In this document: in pieces, positions 26,901 to 36,460 of the stretch
How positions within the stretch are numbered: the stretch's first letter is position 1
Layout: each line of letters begins with the position of its first letter
From: Setaria digitata
Taxonomy: Eukaryota > Nematoda > Chromadorea > Rhabditida > Setariidae
Reading direction: 5' to 3'
Length of the DNA: 64,000 nucleotides
Assembly (NCBI GenBank): GCA_003640385.1
Contig: RCAB01000043.1
Span: forward strand, 1 to 64,000
Notes under the pieces: generated by a model
Seen by the model: only the letters and a program-made list of their open reading frames with translations
Told to the model about the DNA's origin: nothing
The model's database searches: none
Translations under genes and position numbers: made by a program

Positions 26901-27531
26901 TTCTAGTAGTGCTAAGTCTACAAAATTCCTGGTAGCCCTAGTGGTAGGCCTTTTCTAAGCGTCCTAATACGAAGGAATCAACCAAGTGGGTGCAATGAAT
27001 TCCCATAATCTGTCGTAATCTCATTTTGCATTTTCAGTTTTACTCGTTCGGGCGATATTAGGGTGTAAAATGAGATTAATCAGTACAAAAGACACTTTTT
27101 TCATATAAACAATTTCCCGATTGTCATCAAGAAAGTTGGGAAATGTTTAGAATTTTCTCAATCCAAGGAAACAAAACTGAAAAAGCTGATGTAGCAGTGC
27201 CAACGTGAATGGATCTTTTCCGGTTATGCATTATTCAGGGAAGAAGCGGAAACGGAACCTGGCCATCTTCTTCTGCAGTCTCGCAGTGACTTCTAATATT
27301 TTTCTCGAGCATTCGTCCACTCAGACAACCCTTGACCGTGCGCGGTTCTCCCCACTCCACGGTGCCCCATCGAGGTGCGTAGAGCCCGAGCACGCAGAAG
27401 TCGCCCTCGCAGAAGGTGCCCATGCAGTCCTTGCCAACACAGTCCAGACATTTCACTGCACTGCTAAGTGGCAGCAAGCATGCAGTGAACATCCACAGCT
27501 GCATTGCTGGCTGCCAGAACGGAAGTGTCAT
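23933..27531 (-). CDS. ET-module membrane protein with charged stalk
   Basis: Predicted type I membrane protein with repeated Cys-rich modules like the nematode ET module, a three-finger-like fold. Firm exons in transcript order: 27531-27259, 26694-26512, 26142-25909, 25507-25310 and 24118-23933, joined in phase 0 for the first four. A signal peptide (MQLWMFTACLLPLSSA) is followed by module 1 with CMGTFCEGDFC and CFCDKDYCNN, module 2 with CIGEMC and CVCMSDYCN, and module 3 with CTGEFC, whose expected CxC..CN end is not resolved. Probable exons near 24948-24824 and 24670-24385 encode a very Glu/Lys-rich segment. The last exon has a membrane helix (TLITVFILLMVLIVMSGAVW) and a short basic tail. 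Function is unknown; the layout suggests a receptor or adhesion protein. Joins between 25310 and 24118 are uncertain. Confidence 0.75.
24385..24948 (-). other. Glu/Lys-rich stalk exons of the ET-module protein
   Basis: On the minus strand two open stretches encode extreme charge: one with PPEIEVDYEDEDEQHEERKE (about 24948-24824, after acceptor TTTCAG and ending at a GTAAAT donor) and another with NEEEEEEEQEGEDSEHKER (about 24630-24385, ending EEE before a GTAAAA donor). They lie directly before the exon with the membrane helix and in the same transcript direction, so they probably form the juxtamembrane region. The complementary strand shows long Phe/Leu-rich open frames, which are shadows. 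Confidence 0.5.
26328..26911. repeat. About 95-bp repeat in two neighbouring introns
   Basis: A sequence beginning CAACAGCCTTACTAC and ending in GTAGTG occurs at 26328-26422 and 26817-26911 with only a few differences, and a truncated copy sits at 26737-26790. The full copies lie in the introns on either side of the exon at 26512-26694. A local duplication or small dispersed element are the likely origins. Confidence 0.75.
26705..26870. repeat. Second single-N join with duplicated flanks
   Basis: An N at 26791 separates two nearly identical stretches, CTTAACAATAA(...)AAGTCAACTCAGGG onward to CCAAAACAT. The pattern is the same as at 923 and suggests unmerged overlapping contig ends. The true intron is probably shorter than shown. 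Confidence 0.75.
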
Positions 27532-28249
27532 TCCAAACTGTCTTATGAATCAGCACCGAGACAGAGAGGAGTAAGCGAGACTGAACTCACTACAGTAAGT
27601 GATAATCCAGGCTGAAATTTAATTACGCTTTATTACTCACCTGCACCTGCATCCAGTCTAGCTACAAATATCATATACGCAGTAAGTACAATGGGAAGCT
27701 CAAGAAACAACTAAACGATAGAGGTGAACTGACAGAAAATATGATGGTTACTAACCGTGTTTCAAAAACAACCTGTCCTTCCAACCTGAGGGAACAATGC
27801 AGTTTGTGTCCAGTCATTGTTATCAGCTTTTCGGGGGTTAGAAAAGAGTCGAGAAAGGAAAAGAAAAAGAATCTTCGGCTGACCTAGAATGACTTTTATA
27901 TAAGTAACATTAGTTAAGAGTAAGGGTAAGGTATTTTTCCAGCCAGGAAGACAGACCTATGCATGGACGATTCTGAATGTTTGCTAGCTTGTAATGAGAC
28001 GTTTGAGAGTGGAAAATTACTGCTGCTAAATTATGGTATTCGTGCTACAAAGAAGACAGCAATTTTAATGATCTTAATGAAACAATACAATTTCATGCTC
28101 AATTTTAGCAGACAGCAAAGTTCATACATATAAGCTGCCAAATCTTTTCTGAATCATACATGTTTTCAGCACTTAAAAACAGCTCTGTGAAAGCTAAATG
28201 AAGAGAAACGGCAAGAGAAGCTGAGATGTGGACAAGTCGATAAATGCTA

Positions 28250-29980
28250 ATATGAAATGATCATTTTAAAGGTAGAAGCGCTGGCCTACACCTCAGATGT
28301 GGTGATGCAGAAATGTAGCGACACACATCAAAAGTGTCTGACCCTAGGTACAAGGTATAACGAAATGCTTTTTTGAAAAGATTCAGTTGGCCAAGGTGGA
28401 TGAAACTCCGGAAGAGTGTGCAAAGAGGAAATGCTGCAGAAGAAAATCCGATTTTTCTGACTGCTTTCCATGTCTGAAACACCCTCTCCCTAGCCTGCAG
28501 AGCTTGAAGAAAACAAGCCTCAGATAGACTGCATGTGGCTTGGACGAAAAAGGTATAAGCACAGTGGCCTAAATGCAATAACTAGACTTATGGAGATGTT
28601 TGAACAGACACAAATATATCGCTTTCTCAGACAGCAAAATCAATCAGAAGCAGCCTGATTCACTGGAAATGCTATCTCAAGAATTTCAAGTAGTGATTAA
28701 ATGCAACTTTTACAGCTTCTCTTTCCGTTGTATAGTTTCACCGACTCACTCTAGATGTCCACAGGTCCCAAAATGCTACCGTCACATTTCATTCTTCACA
28801 GATTACTGTGATCCGAACGTGTCCTATAGTGCTTCTTGCCATCATGCACTGCAAGTTCTGTGAAAAAGGAGCCTCTTACGGCATGACGAACCTTCCGGAG
28901 AGACCTGATAGTCGAACTGTGACCTTTTGGATAATGGTAATGAAGCGAAGGAGTGGAATGCGACGAGAAACGAGAGTCTCACTGGAGTAGGATCACTGCA
29001 TAATTACAGAACAAGAGTTCTCTTCCTTCCCCCTTCCCTGGGAAAAGTTTGAAGAACCCTTCTGTGAGCCAGTCTGAGTTATGAAACAAGGATTAAGAAT
29101 TCGCTGCACCTTTCCATTCAGTTCGATTGCTTGCACTGGCAGTGACTGAAGTTGAGGGAAATTTCAAAATTGCGATTATGGTGAGACAGTCGCTTTTCCT
29201 TATTTTGGCGACCAGTGAAGTGCAACATATTGTCTTTTATAACTCTAGCAGTAACGTCAGAGCCTCGCAAAGATAGGGAGGAATAAGGGATGAGAAGCCT
29301 TGGCCATCAAGCTTAGTTGCATCTTGATTTTTGCCCAGTCACTTAAAAGCTGCACTGATGCAGTAAAATGGTAGAATTTCTGAGCAAAAGTCCGTGCCGC
29401 CTAAGCAAGTGTCACAGGTCTGAAAATGTATGGCCGAGTTCGCAATTGCCCGTCTGCAGTTCCGGTTTGAAATTTCGGTACCAATTAATTTAAATGTTGT
29501 TTAAACAATCGCCTAAATAAATAACATTGTGACGAACTGAGCACAATGAACGATATCATCCTAAAGTGCTGAATTAAGTTCTAAACGTGCGGCAGCACAA
29601 GAGAAAGGAACTTATGAGGAGTGGAATAGATTCTGAAGACAACACCTCGTGACATGACCTGTACCTTCTGAAATTTTTGAACAGCTGGACACGATGGGAT
29701 CCCCCAAAACGAATGAATGACAATTGTGAAAGGTGCACAGGGATAAGCGGAGAGGTCGGGCTGGGGATCAGACCACAAAGTATGGTCAGCCTGGAAGACA
29801 GAGATGTGTGTCGTACTCTTTCAAGCAGGTCAGGGATATTTCATAGTGCGCGATGTATGTGTCAAAAAAGGACAGAATGTTTAACCCTTCAGATGAATCC
29901 GCTAGCGAAGCAGGCTAAAATACCGAGACGAAACGTCCGTTTTGTAACATTGGTTGGCTGAATGGAACTGCTCATGTCGT
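28250..29980. other. Block of raised G+C with broken open frames
   Basis: Individual 60-base lines reach roughly 47-52% G+C (for example 28441-28500 and 29701-29760), against 17-35% in much of the surrounding DNA. Open frames of 60-105 codons occur on both strands (28261-28578 and 29581-29778 minus; 28600-28863 and 29677-29961 plus), none with a motif I can name. A decayed mobile element or a gene from a family I do not recognise would both fit. Confidence 0.3.
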
Positions 29981-32900
29981 CGGATTATCAGTTGAAAGAA
30001 GGTATTTGTTGAGATGACGAAAGGACGCTTCTTAAATATTTAGATGCATGCATTCCGCAAGAGTCGCTTATTTAATTAGCCTCCAACCAGTAGCAGTGTG
30101 TCCATTAGACAAAAGCGCTTTCTCGTGTGCTGAAGTATTCTGCTTATGATCGAGGTGATTTCCAAATTTGTCGATTCAACTTTTCTTTTTTTTGAAGAAC
30201 TTACAGTCGGGTCTGTAGCATATCGATTCTACGCTAATTGAAAGTAGTCGATTTGAGAGAACACATGGATTGTGGATTTTAAGAAGTATTAGCTCAAACA
30301 AAACTGTGATTGATGGAAAAAGATTAAAAAGGGAGAGGAATGGGATAGTAGTAAAGATTTATACTCTGTCAAGGAAAGAGAAGCGAAGAGAGCATCCATG
30401 CACTGAGAAAAGGAACTTTTTCGGCATTGAAATGACAGGTGAATGAAATGGCGCCTATGAACGGCTCTTGCACCATGCCTTGCAAGCTCAAATATTTATT
30501 TATTCGATACCAAATTAAAACCTATCCAGCAAATAGGTGCCACGCGAACAACCATGACAATATCGAGACATCTCACATACCACCTAACTGAAGAAAGGAA
30601 TGAAGGAGGGGATTTTCAGTCAACACTTTAAAAGATCTTTCTGTAATACGTATTTATAATTTCTCCACTAATCATCTAGCAATAAATTAGTCTTTTCATT
30701 GTAAGTTACTCGCATGCTATACTCATCGTAAAAATAGAGAACTACAGAACGGAATGCACTCTACTGAATATGAATAATATTTCGTTGATTGTTTGCTCTG
30801 ATCATTTCTTAAAATTATACAAATCAAAATATTGCGATCAGCGAAGTTCAAAGATGTTTTTAAAAATAATAAATAAAAAAACATGAAGTGGAAATAAGCA
30901 TTGTGACACAAGTATTCCTAATGATACCACATCTTCTTTGATCCAAACAAATTCATGCCATACGTCATCATCGTTATTGCAGTATGAATTAACTACTTCC
31001 AAACTCCTCTGCCCTCCACTACTCTTCGATATCAACTGAAATTTCAAATTCAGCCTTACTTGTCTCTCCCACACCATCTTCAAGAATCATTGAATTTTCA
31101 TAATGTCCACTTCCTCGTTAATTTAAACTTCGAGATTCGTTGGATTTTTAGGATTGGAGAAGTTGAAGGTTAGATACCATGAGTTCTAGTCGTCTACTCG
31201 AAGCAGTGTTCCACTGACCTGTTCTTACCTCACTTTGCAGTCCCCAGCACTTATTTTTACGAGGTTGCAAAATTCGAGTTTACTAGTCATTTAGATTTCC
31301 TTATGAGATGGTGCATCGTTCCATTATCTTCTACTTCTGACTGGAGCCCAGTGAGAAATATTAGGTATTCATAGTGTGCGCCATCTTTCTTTTGACTCTT
31401 TTATTCTCATAAATCGTTACTGTTACCTAAATCAGTAAATACATTGATAGATGCTGTGCAGCGTGAACTTCTTTATCTGTTACAGTAGACTGTACATCAT
31501 GTAGTATTTCTGCAATGGAAGAAGTTGCGGTAACCTTTTCCACTTCTAATTTATCATTAACAGCATAAATACTTTTTATTTTGTCATTGACTCTTTTTTA
31601 GGTAGTTTTGATGAGTAAATTGTGTCACAATTTCTCATTTGGACAAAAAGCTGTGCTTCACAACATGGTGTTGTCTTACTGTTCGAGACTTATTAAATAT
31701 ACATCTCACTAGCTAGTAGAATGGCTAAACTGTTGAATGCGCTTGGGTTATGTTGTTTTGTGTTATAAAGTACACATTTCATCAGTACAATCACACAACT
31801 AATGAATGGTGTAGATTTCAAGTCATCCAACTGCGTGAAGAGATTTATGGAGGTATTTAGGATCTTTTAGATTTCAGAAACATAGCAAGTAACAGAAAGA
31901 TAGATGTCGTTTTTCTAATATTTAGAAGTAGAAGTATAAAAAGTATAGCAATTTTTTATAATAGGAAACATAAAAAATATGAAAATTATTTGTACACTTA
32001 AAATATCCTTTTAAAGCAATAGGATTTTCATTCTTACTAGTAAGGGCAATCTTTATACAGCATGTCTGAATGGAATGTGATGCGAAAAGATTGTGGTGAC
32101 TTATATTAGTTGCCTAGTGATTTTAAGTGAGTTTTATTATCATCATTTCAATCATGCGATGTTCGCCACTTATTGCTCTCAAAGACCTGCTATTTTAGGT
32201 AAGTTGTTTTCGTCCGCTTTTTAAATGCTCCCTCTATATGTTTAAAGTTTCTAAAAATTTTAGAAATGAAATTATCTAAAGCTTCTGTTATTTCGAATTA
32301 GGGATAGTGTTTTAGATATTCTCGTTGATCATGATATTGTAATTGTTGCATATCTTTCAATAATATGGATTCAGTTCCTTCGAAAAAAGCTTATTATTGT
32401 TTAGTGTTAATCAGATCAGAGTTGTCCTCTTTGGATAACTGCTTTCTCTAATTATGTGATTGGCATCGTCCTCCATTAATTTGGATTTTTGTTTTTCCAA
32501 AATAATTTGGTAATCTGCCTGTGAGGTGTGGTCAGTTTTTTAGTGATCGCTAATGCGGGTTATGCTCAATACTCTTTGTTTGATGTTTAAAAAGCGTGTC
32601 TGATTTCATGTTCATGTCGTTTATTTGTTCTCCTTATTTGGTTTTTTTTACCGGGAATGCTATTGAAAAGAACTTAATCAGAGTTCCATTCGTTGTTGAT
32701 GTGCTTTAATTGTCTTACACGTACAATGATATAAATTAATGTATGGTCTTTAATAGTTAAGAAACTAGGAATGGAGGATGTAAAATAAAAGTTCATGGTA
32801 TTATATTTTTTCTAATGCTATCAGAAGTTTCATGGAGTTTATTATTGCTTCCTCCGTTTTCCACTTTTTTGTTGAATAAGCGTCATGAAGATGTTTTTTT

Positions 32901-33034
32901 TTTTTTCGCAATTGATTGAATTATGTGACTCGAGACGTATTTGACACTGTACCCTGTTACTAGTTTCTATGGCAACAGGGATGCTGGACTAGAATACCTC
33001 AAGTTCCCTTTGCCTTCGAATGGGCTGTTTTAAT

Positions 33035-33295
33035 TTAGATTATGACATGAATTTCACATAACAAAAACAGTGGGGCTTGCTTCCAAACGAATGAATGAAG
33101 AAATGTAATTAAGGTTGCTTGTTCGCAGATGACATTGCAGGGATCAAAAATATGGTTTGATTCTTGTTCATCTACGAATAGTATCGCTTTATTCTCAACA
33201 ACTTTTCCCTTGATATGATTTTTATTCGTTAAAATTAATACTGCTTCTACCATCTTCCAAGTTGATGGAAATCGATTCCTTATCAACATCTGAAA
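33035..33295 (-). other. Isolated open frame on the minus strand
   Basis: A TTTCAG acceptor on the minus strand at about 33290-33295 is followed at once by an ATG and 83 open codons, unusually long for DNA of this composition. Readable segments include FPSTWKMVEAVLIL and VENKAILFVDEQESNHIFDP. No partner exon or known family is visible. It may be an exon of a minus-strand gene, a pseudogene or chance. Confidence 0.25.
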
Positions 33296-34137
33296 AACAT
33301 AGATGATACTGCACTTTCTTTGAAGCTAGTAAATGTAAGGTTACTTGCTGCAATTGGTCTCCTCATTACTTTTCTGGTTTCATAGGTTTCAAGATCTGAA
33401 AGAGATGCTAAGATAAGTTCATTACGTTTTATTCTCTCGATGACATTGTATAGAATTGTACCAGTCCTTCGTATTGTACTTCTGTATCATTATTTTATTT
33501 TCTCGCTTTCATTTCAAAGCAGCTTTTTATTTGCGTGTGATTAGTAAACCTAAAAACAAAATTCAACATATGAATGATGATAATAACAGTCATATTGGCA
33601 TAACAAAATAATTGATGTAAATTGCATAAATATAGCGTTTGTTGGAAAACTTGCTATTACTGGTCATTTTTCTTCCTTACTTTTGGATTGACATATTTTG
33701 TACATTCTTTTGAAGTACTGCTCCTTTTGAATATCGTACATCTATTAGGATGAAGAGTGCTAACTGCCAATCGATCTGCCTCCCAGTTTCATTTCCGTTT
33801 TCACCAAACGGGAGATTTTCTTTTACTGTTTATCAGGAACTACCTTGTGTAATTATCGCCTAATTTTCTTAATTTTATTCAGGAAGCTATTTAAAATTTA
33901 TATGATCTGCAGAGATTGATCGACTTCTTTTGAATTAAATAAAAGCCTAGGTGCTTATAGCTGTCGTAAAGAGACTCTTAGCTCTTTCTTATTTGTTGTT
34001 TTGATCTATTGAGTTTCTATGTGAGATATTATTTTATTACATTTGACTTAATTGCTGGAAAAGTAGTACACTGGACATAATTTGCGCAGTCGATATTTAC
34101 TTCCGAAGAGGCTGAATGAAAGTTAACAATATGCTGC

Positions 34138-34143
34138 TTTCAG
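34138..34143 (+). other. Candidate spliced-leader acceptor of the NDK gene
   Basis: A CTTTCAG element ends at 34143, 29 bases before the family-supported ATG at 34173. Trans-splicing here would remove the upstream in-frame ATG at 34116. Confidence 0.4.
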
Positions 34144-34172
34144 AAAGCAAAGAAAAAAGGGCCGATTGCAAT

Positions 34173-35102
34173 ATGTCAAATGAAAAAGAACGAACATTCA
34201 TATGCATTAAACCAGATGCGGTCCAGCGCGGATTAATTGGGAAAATTATTGAGAGGTTCGAACAACGAGGATATAAACTGGTTGCCTTGAAAATGGTGAG
34301 AGCTACTAAACCACACTTGGAGGTAAGTCTACTAATGGTATTTCTTTCATCTTTGTGTTGTTTTACACGGTAATTGAAGTAAATATCGGATCTTGCGTGA
34401 CACATTAGAAATCAGAATTCATCCAATTTCCATTGAGAGTCTTGTTTCAGGTACATTATCAGGAATTGCAAGGGAAACCATTTTTCAAGAATTTAGTAGA
34501 CTACATGTCATCTGGACCGGTAGTTGCTATGGTATGGGAAGGCCTTGATGTAGTTAAACAAGGACGACAAATGCTTGGCGCTACAAATCCTTTAAGTTCG
34601 ATGCCTGGTGAAAATTTATATTTGGTGCTTTAATTTTATTGTGCTGCAGTCCTTATTGGGAATGGATTTGAGATTTGTTTTAAAGTATATAAGAATACGG
34701 TCTTTTGGATCATAGATTCTCTTGCGGGATATGATTAACTGAGCCGAATTGATTCTTTTAAGAGTGGTAGTTCCATGCAGTACACTTTTCCTATTTTTTG
34801 AGAATTGGTCCTCAAAAAAATGAATTATAACTTGGATATGAAATTATGCCTAACATCTTGAACTATATTACTCTTTATTGAACTATCGACAGTAGAAATT
34901 TTGAATTTGAGACATTCTTGCATTATATAAAGGAATTTTTATTTCAGGTACTATACGTGGTGATTTCTCAATACAAACGGGAAGAAATATAGTACACGGT
35001 TCAGATTCATTACCTTCAGCAGAACGTGAAATTGCTCACTGGTTTAAGCCAGAAGAACTGTGTGAATGGAATTCGGCAACAGCAACTTGGGTTTATGAAT
35101 AG
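34173..35102 (+). CDS. ndk-1: Nucleoside diphosphate kinase
   Basis: The enzyme transfers the terminal phosphate of ATP to other nucleoside diphosphates through a phosphohistidine intermediate and keeps the NTP pools balanced; animal NDKs (NM23 group I) also affect signalling and membrane trafficking. Three exons join in phase: 34173-34322, 34451-34607 and 34948-35102. They give 153 residues, the usual length of a group I enzyme. The N-terminus has [20 protein letters not shown], the middle has [12 protein letters not shown] and RQMLGATNP, and the active-site histidine lies in NIVHGSDS followed by AEREIAHWF. The protein ends in WVYE, typical of the family. The start at 34173 is chosen because it aligns with family N-termini. 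It is convergent with the LIM gene. Confidence 0.96.
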
Positions 35103-35139
35103 AAATGATATTAAAATGGCAAAACAAAGTAGGCTTAGA

Positions 35140-35145
35140 AATAAA
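35140..35145 (+). terminator. Polyadenylation signal of the NDK gene
   Basis: AATAAA lies 38 bases after the NDK stop codon, a normal spacing for nematode 3' ends. Confidence 0.6.
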
Positions 35146-35387
35146 CATTATGTCGATTTAATGATTTAATATTATGTTGTGCAATTCGCGAGAATATAAA
35201 TGAAGCTGCGTCTTTCAAGCTTACCATTGAAAAATTATAGAGGTTTCTAGTTTTGTATTTTTCGAGCCCACAGATCATCGAAGAAGAAATAGGGAATGAA
35301 ACATACAAAGACTCTAGAATTTTGTGCTGAATTAGTTTAATTAAAAGAATCATACGTCATTGTTTCTTTTATCGTTCGTAAAGTACA

Positions 35388-36118
35388 TCAATATTTTGAA
35401 GAAACAGTGTTATCGATGTTACGAATAATGTGATCCATAAGCACTTGTCCCCAGAAGCAGTCTCTGTCTAATGGGCGGCCATTTTCATCCTCGAAATATT
35501 CCACATCCAGAACACGATGACATCGGGCGCATTTAAAGCAATTAAGGTGGTATAAGCGACCATCTGTAGTGCTTACATCATGATTTAGGTTTCTTTTTCG
35601 GTTCCTTCTTATTCCGAAAAAAGTTGGAAGTAAAAGCCTAATTTCAGTAAAAAGCGATGAGGTGCACCGCTGAAATTTTATATAAAGTCTGGTCTTCTGC
35701 ATGACATGGTTGTATGTGTAACATGGGCACATTTTCCAAAAAAGAAAAAGCTGTATGCTTTTTGGAGAACTATCGACTGTGCCAGTTAGGATGTTTGGTG
35801 TAGTTTTCACCTGGTCCTGAAACTGTTACAGTATGAAGGTAAGAGATGCATAAGTGAAGACAAACACAAACCGTCTACGGCGTATTCGGTGGTAATAGAC
35901 CGTTTACATTTACAACATTTAGGACTGAGTTTGTCGAAGCAACGACTACAGGCGAGTTTGTCACCATCAACGACAAAGCTTTCTTCAACATAACATATTC
36001 CTGTATCGCAGTAGTTGCAGCATAAATGATTTACGTGGTATAACTGTCCGCGAGCCAAAATCGCCTCCTCGTTCACGAATGATTCTGCACATTTCGCACA
36101 ACGACCTCGTCGAAACAT
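35388..36118 (-). CDS. Small two-LIM-domain protein
   Basis: Two exons, 36118-35872 and 35563-35388, join in phase through a GTTTGT donor and a CTACAG acceptor and give 140 residues. LIM 1 runs from CAKC through YHVNHLCCNYC to CSRC. It has a His where many LIM domains have the third Cys-type ligand, as in paxillin-like LIM domains. LIM 2 runs from CCKC across the intron to LYHLNCFKCARC and ends in DRDCFW. LIM domains bind two zinc ions each and mediate protein contacts at adhesion sites, the cytoskeleton or in transcription complexes. No other domain is present, so the protein is probably an adaptor. I cannot assign an orthologue. It is convergent with NDK and divergent from SNX27. Confidence 0.82.
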
Positions 36119-36460
36119 CTTTAAATTTTAATAATTTTAGAAGAAATTAAATGTAGAGATGACGATAGATGACCGGTCGAGCTATAAGGAGATCAGACAC
36201 TTGCTGTCTGGGCTAGTGTATGATTATCCCCTTCACTAAAGCATTTTAGTGCGTGGCAATTTTGTCTTGTTCTATTTCCTGGTCTACCGATTTGCATATC
36301 GAGCAGTCTTCAGGCTGTGGATGTCGGGTTGATGATGGGAGCCGTTTGATTTGGATCAGTTTGAGTGTTGTGGGATTTGAGGTTATCTGTTTGTCAATGA
36401 GGGTTGATCTTTAAACAGCAGGAAAATTAAGGGATCGAATGATAAGGTAACTGGTGTTGC
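36119..36460. promoter_or_regulatory. Shared upstream region of LIM and SNX27 genes
   Basis: The two start codons face away from each other with 342 bases between them, so this segment must hold both 5' UTRs and core promoters. I see no TATA box placed with certainty and no open frame of note. Co-regulation is a possibility only. Confidence 0.5.

Larger units (their letters stand above)
27532..34172. other. Long region with no supported gene
   Basis: This 6.6-kb stretch separates the start of the ET-module gene from the nucleoside diphosphate kinase gene; both are transcribed away from it, so it holds both promoters. A block of raised G+C and an isolated minus-strand open frame are described separately. 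From about 31500 to 34080 the sequence is very AT-rich with short T tracts and no convincing exon. Confidence 0.45.

Noticed and set aside
28808..28990. CKFCEKG as a possible retroelement zinc knuckle.
   Set aside because: Only one Cys pair is present, the remaining His/Cys ligands are missing, and no polymerase or integrase motif is seen nearby.
33215..33295. FPSTWKM as a reverse-transcriptase start motif.
   Set aside because: The similarity is limited to a few residues and none of the downstream catalytic motifs is present.
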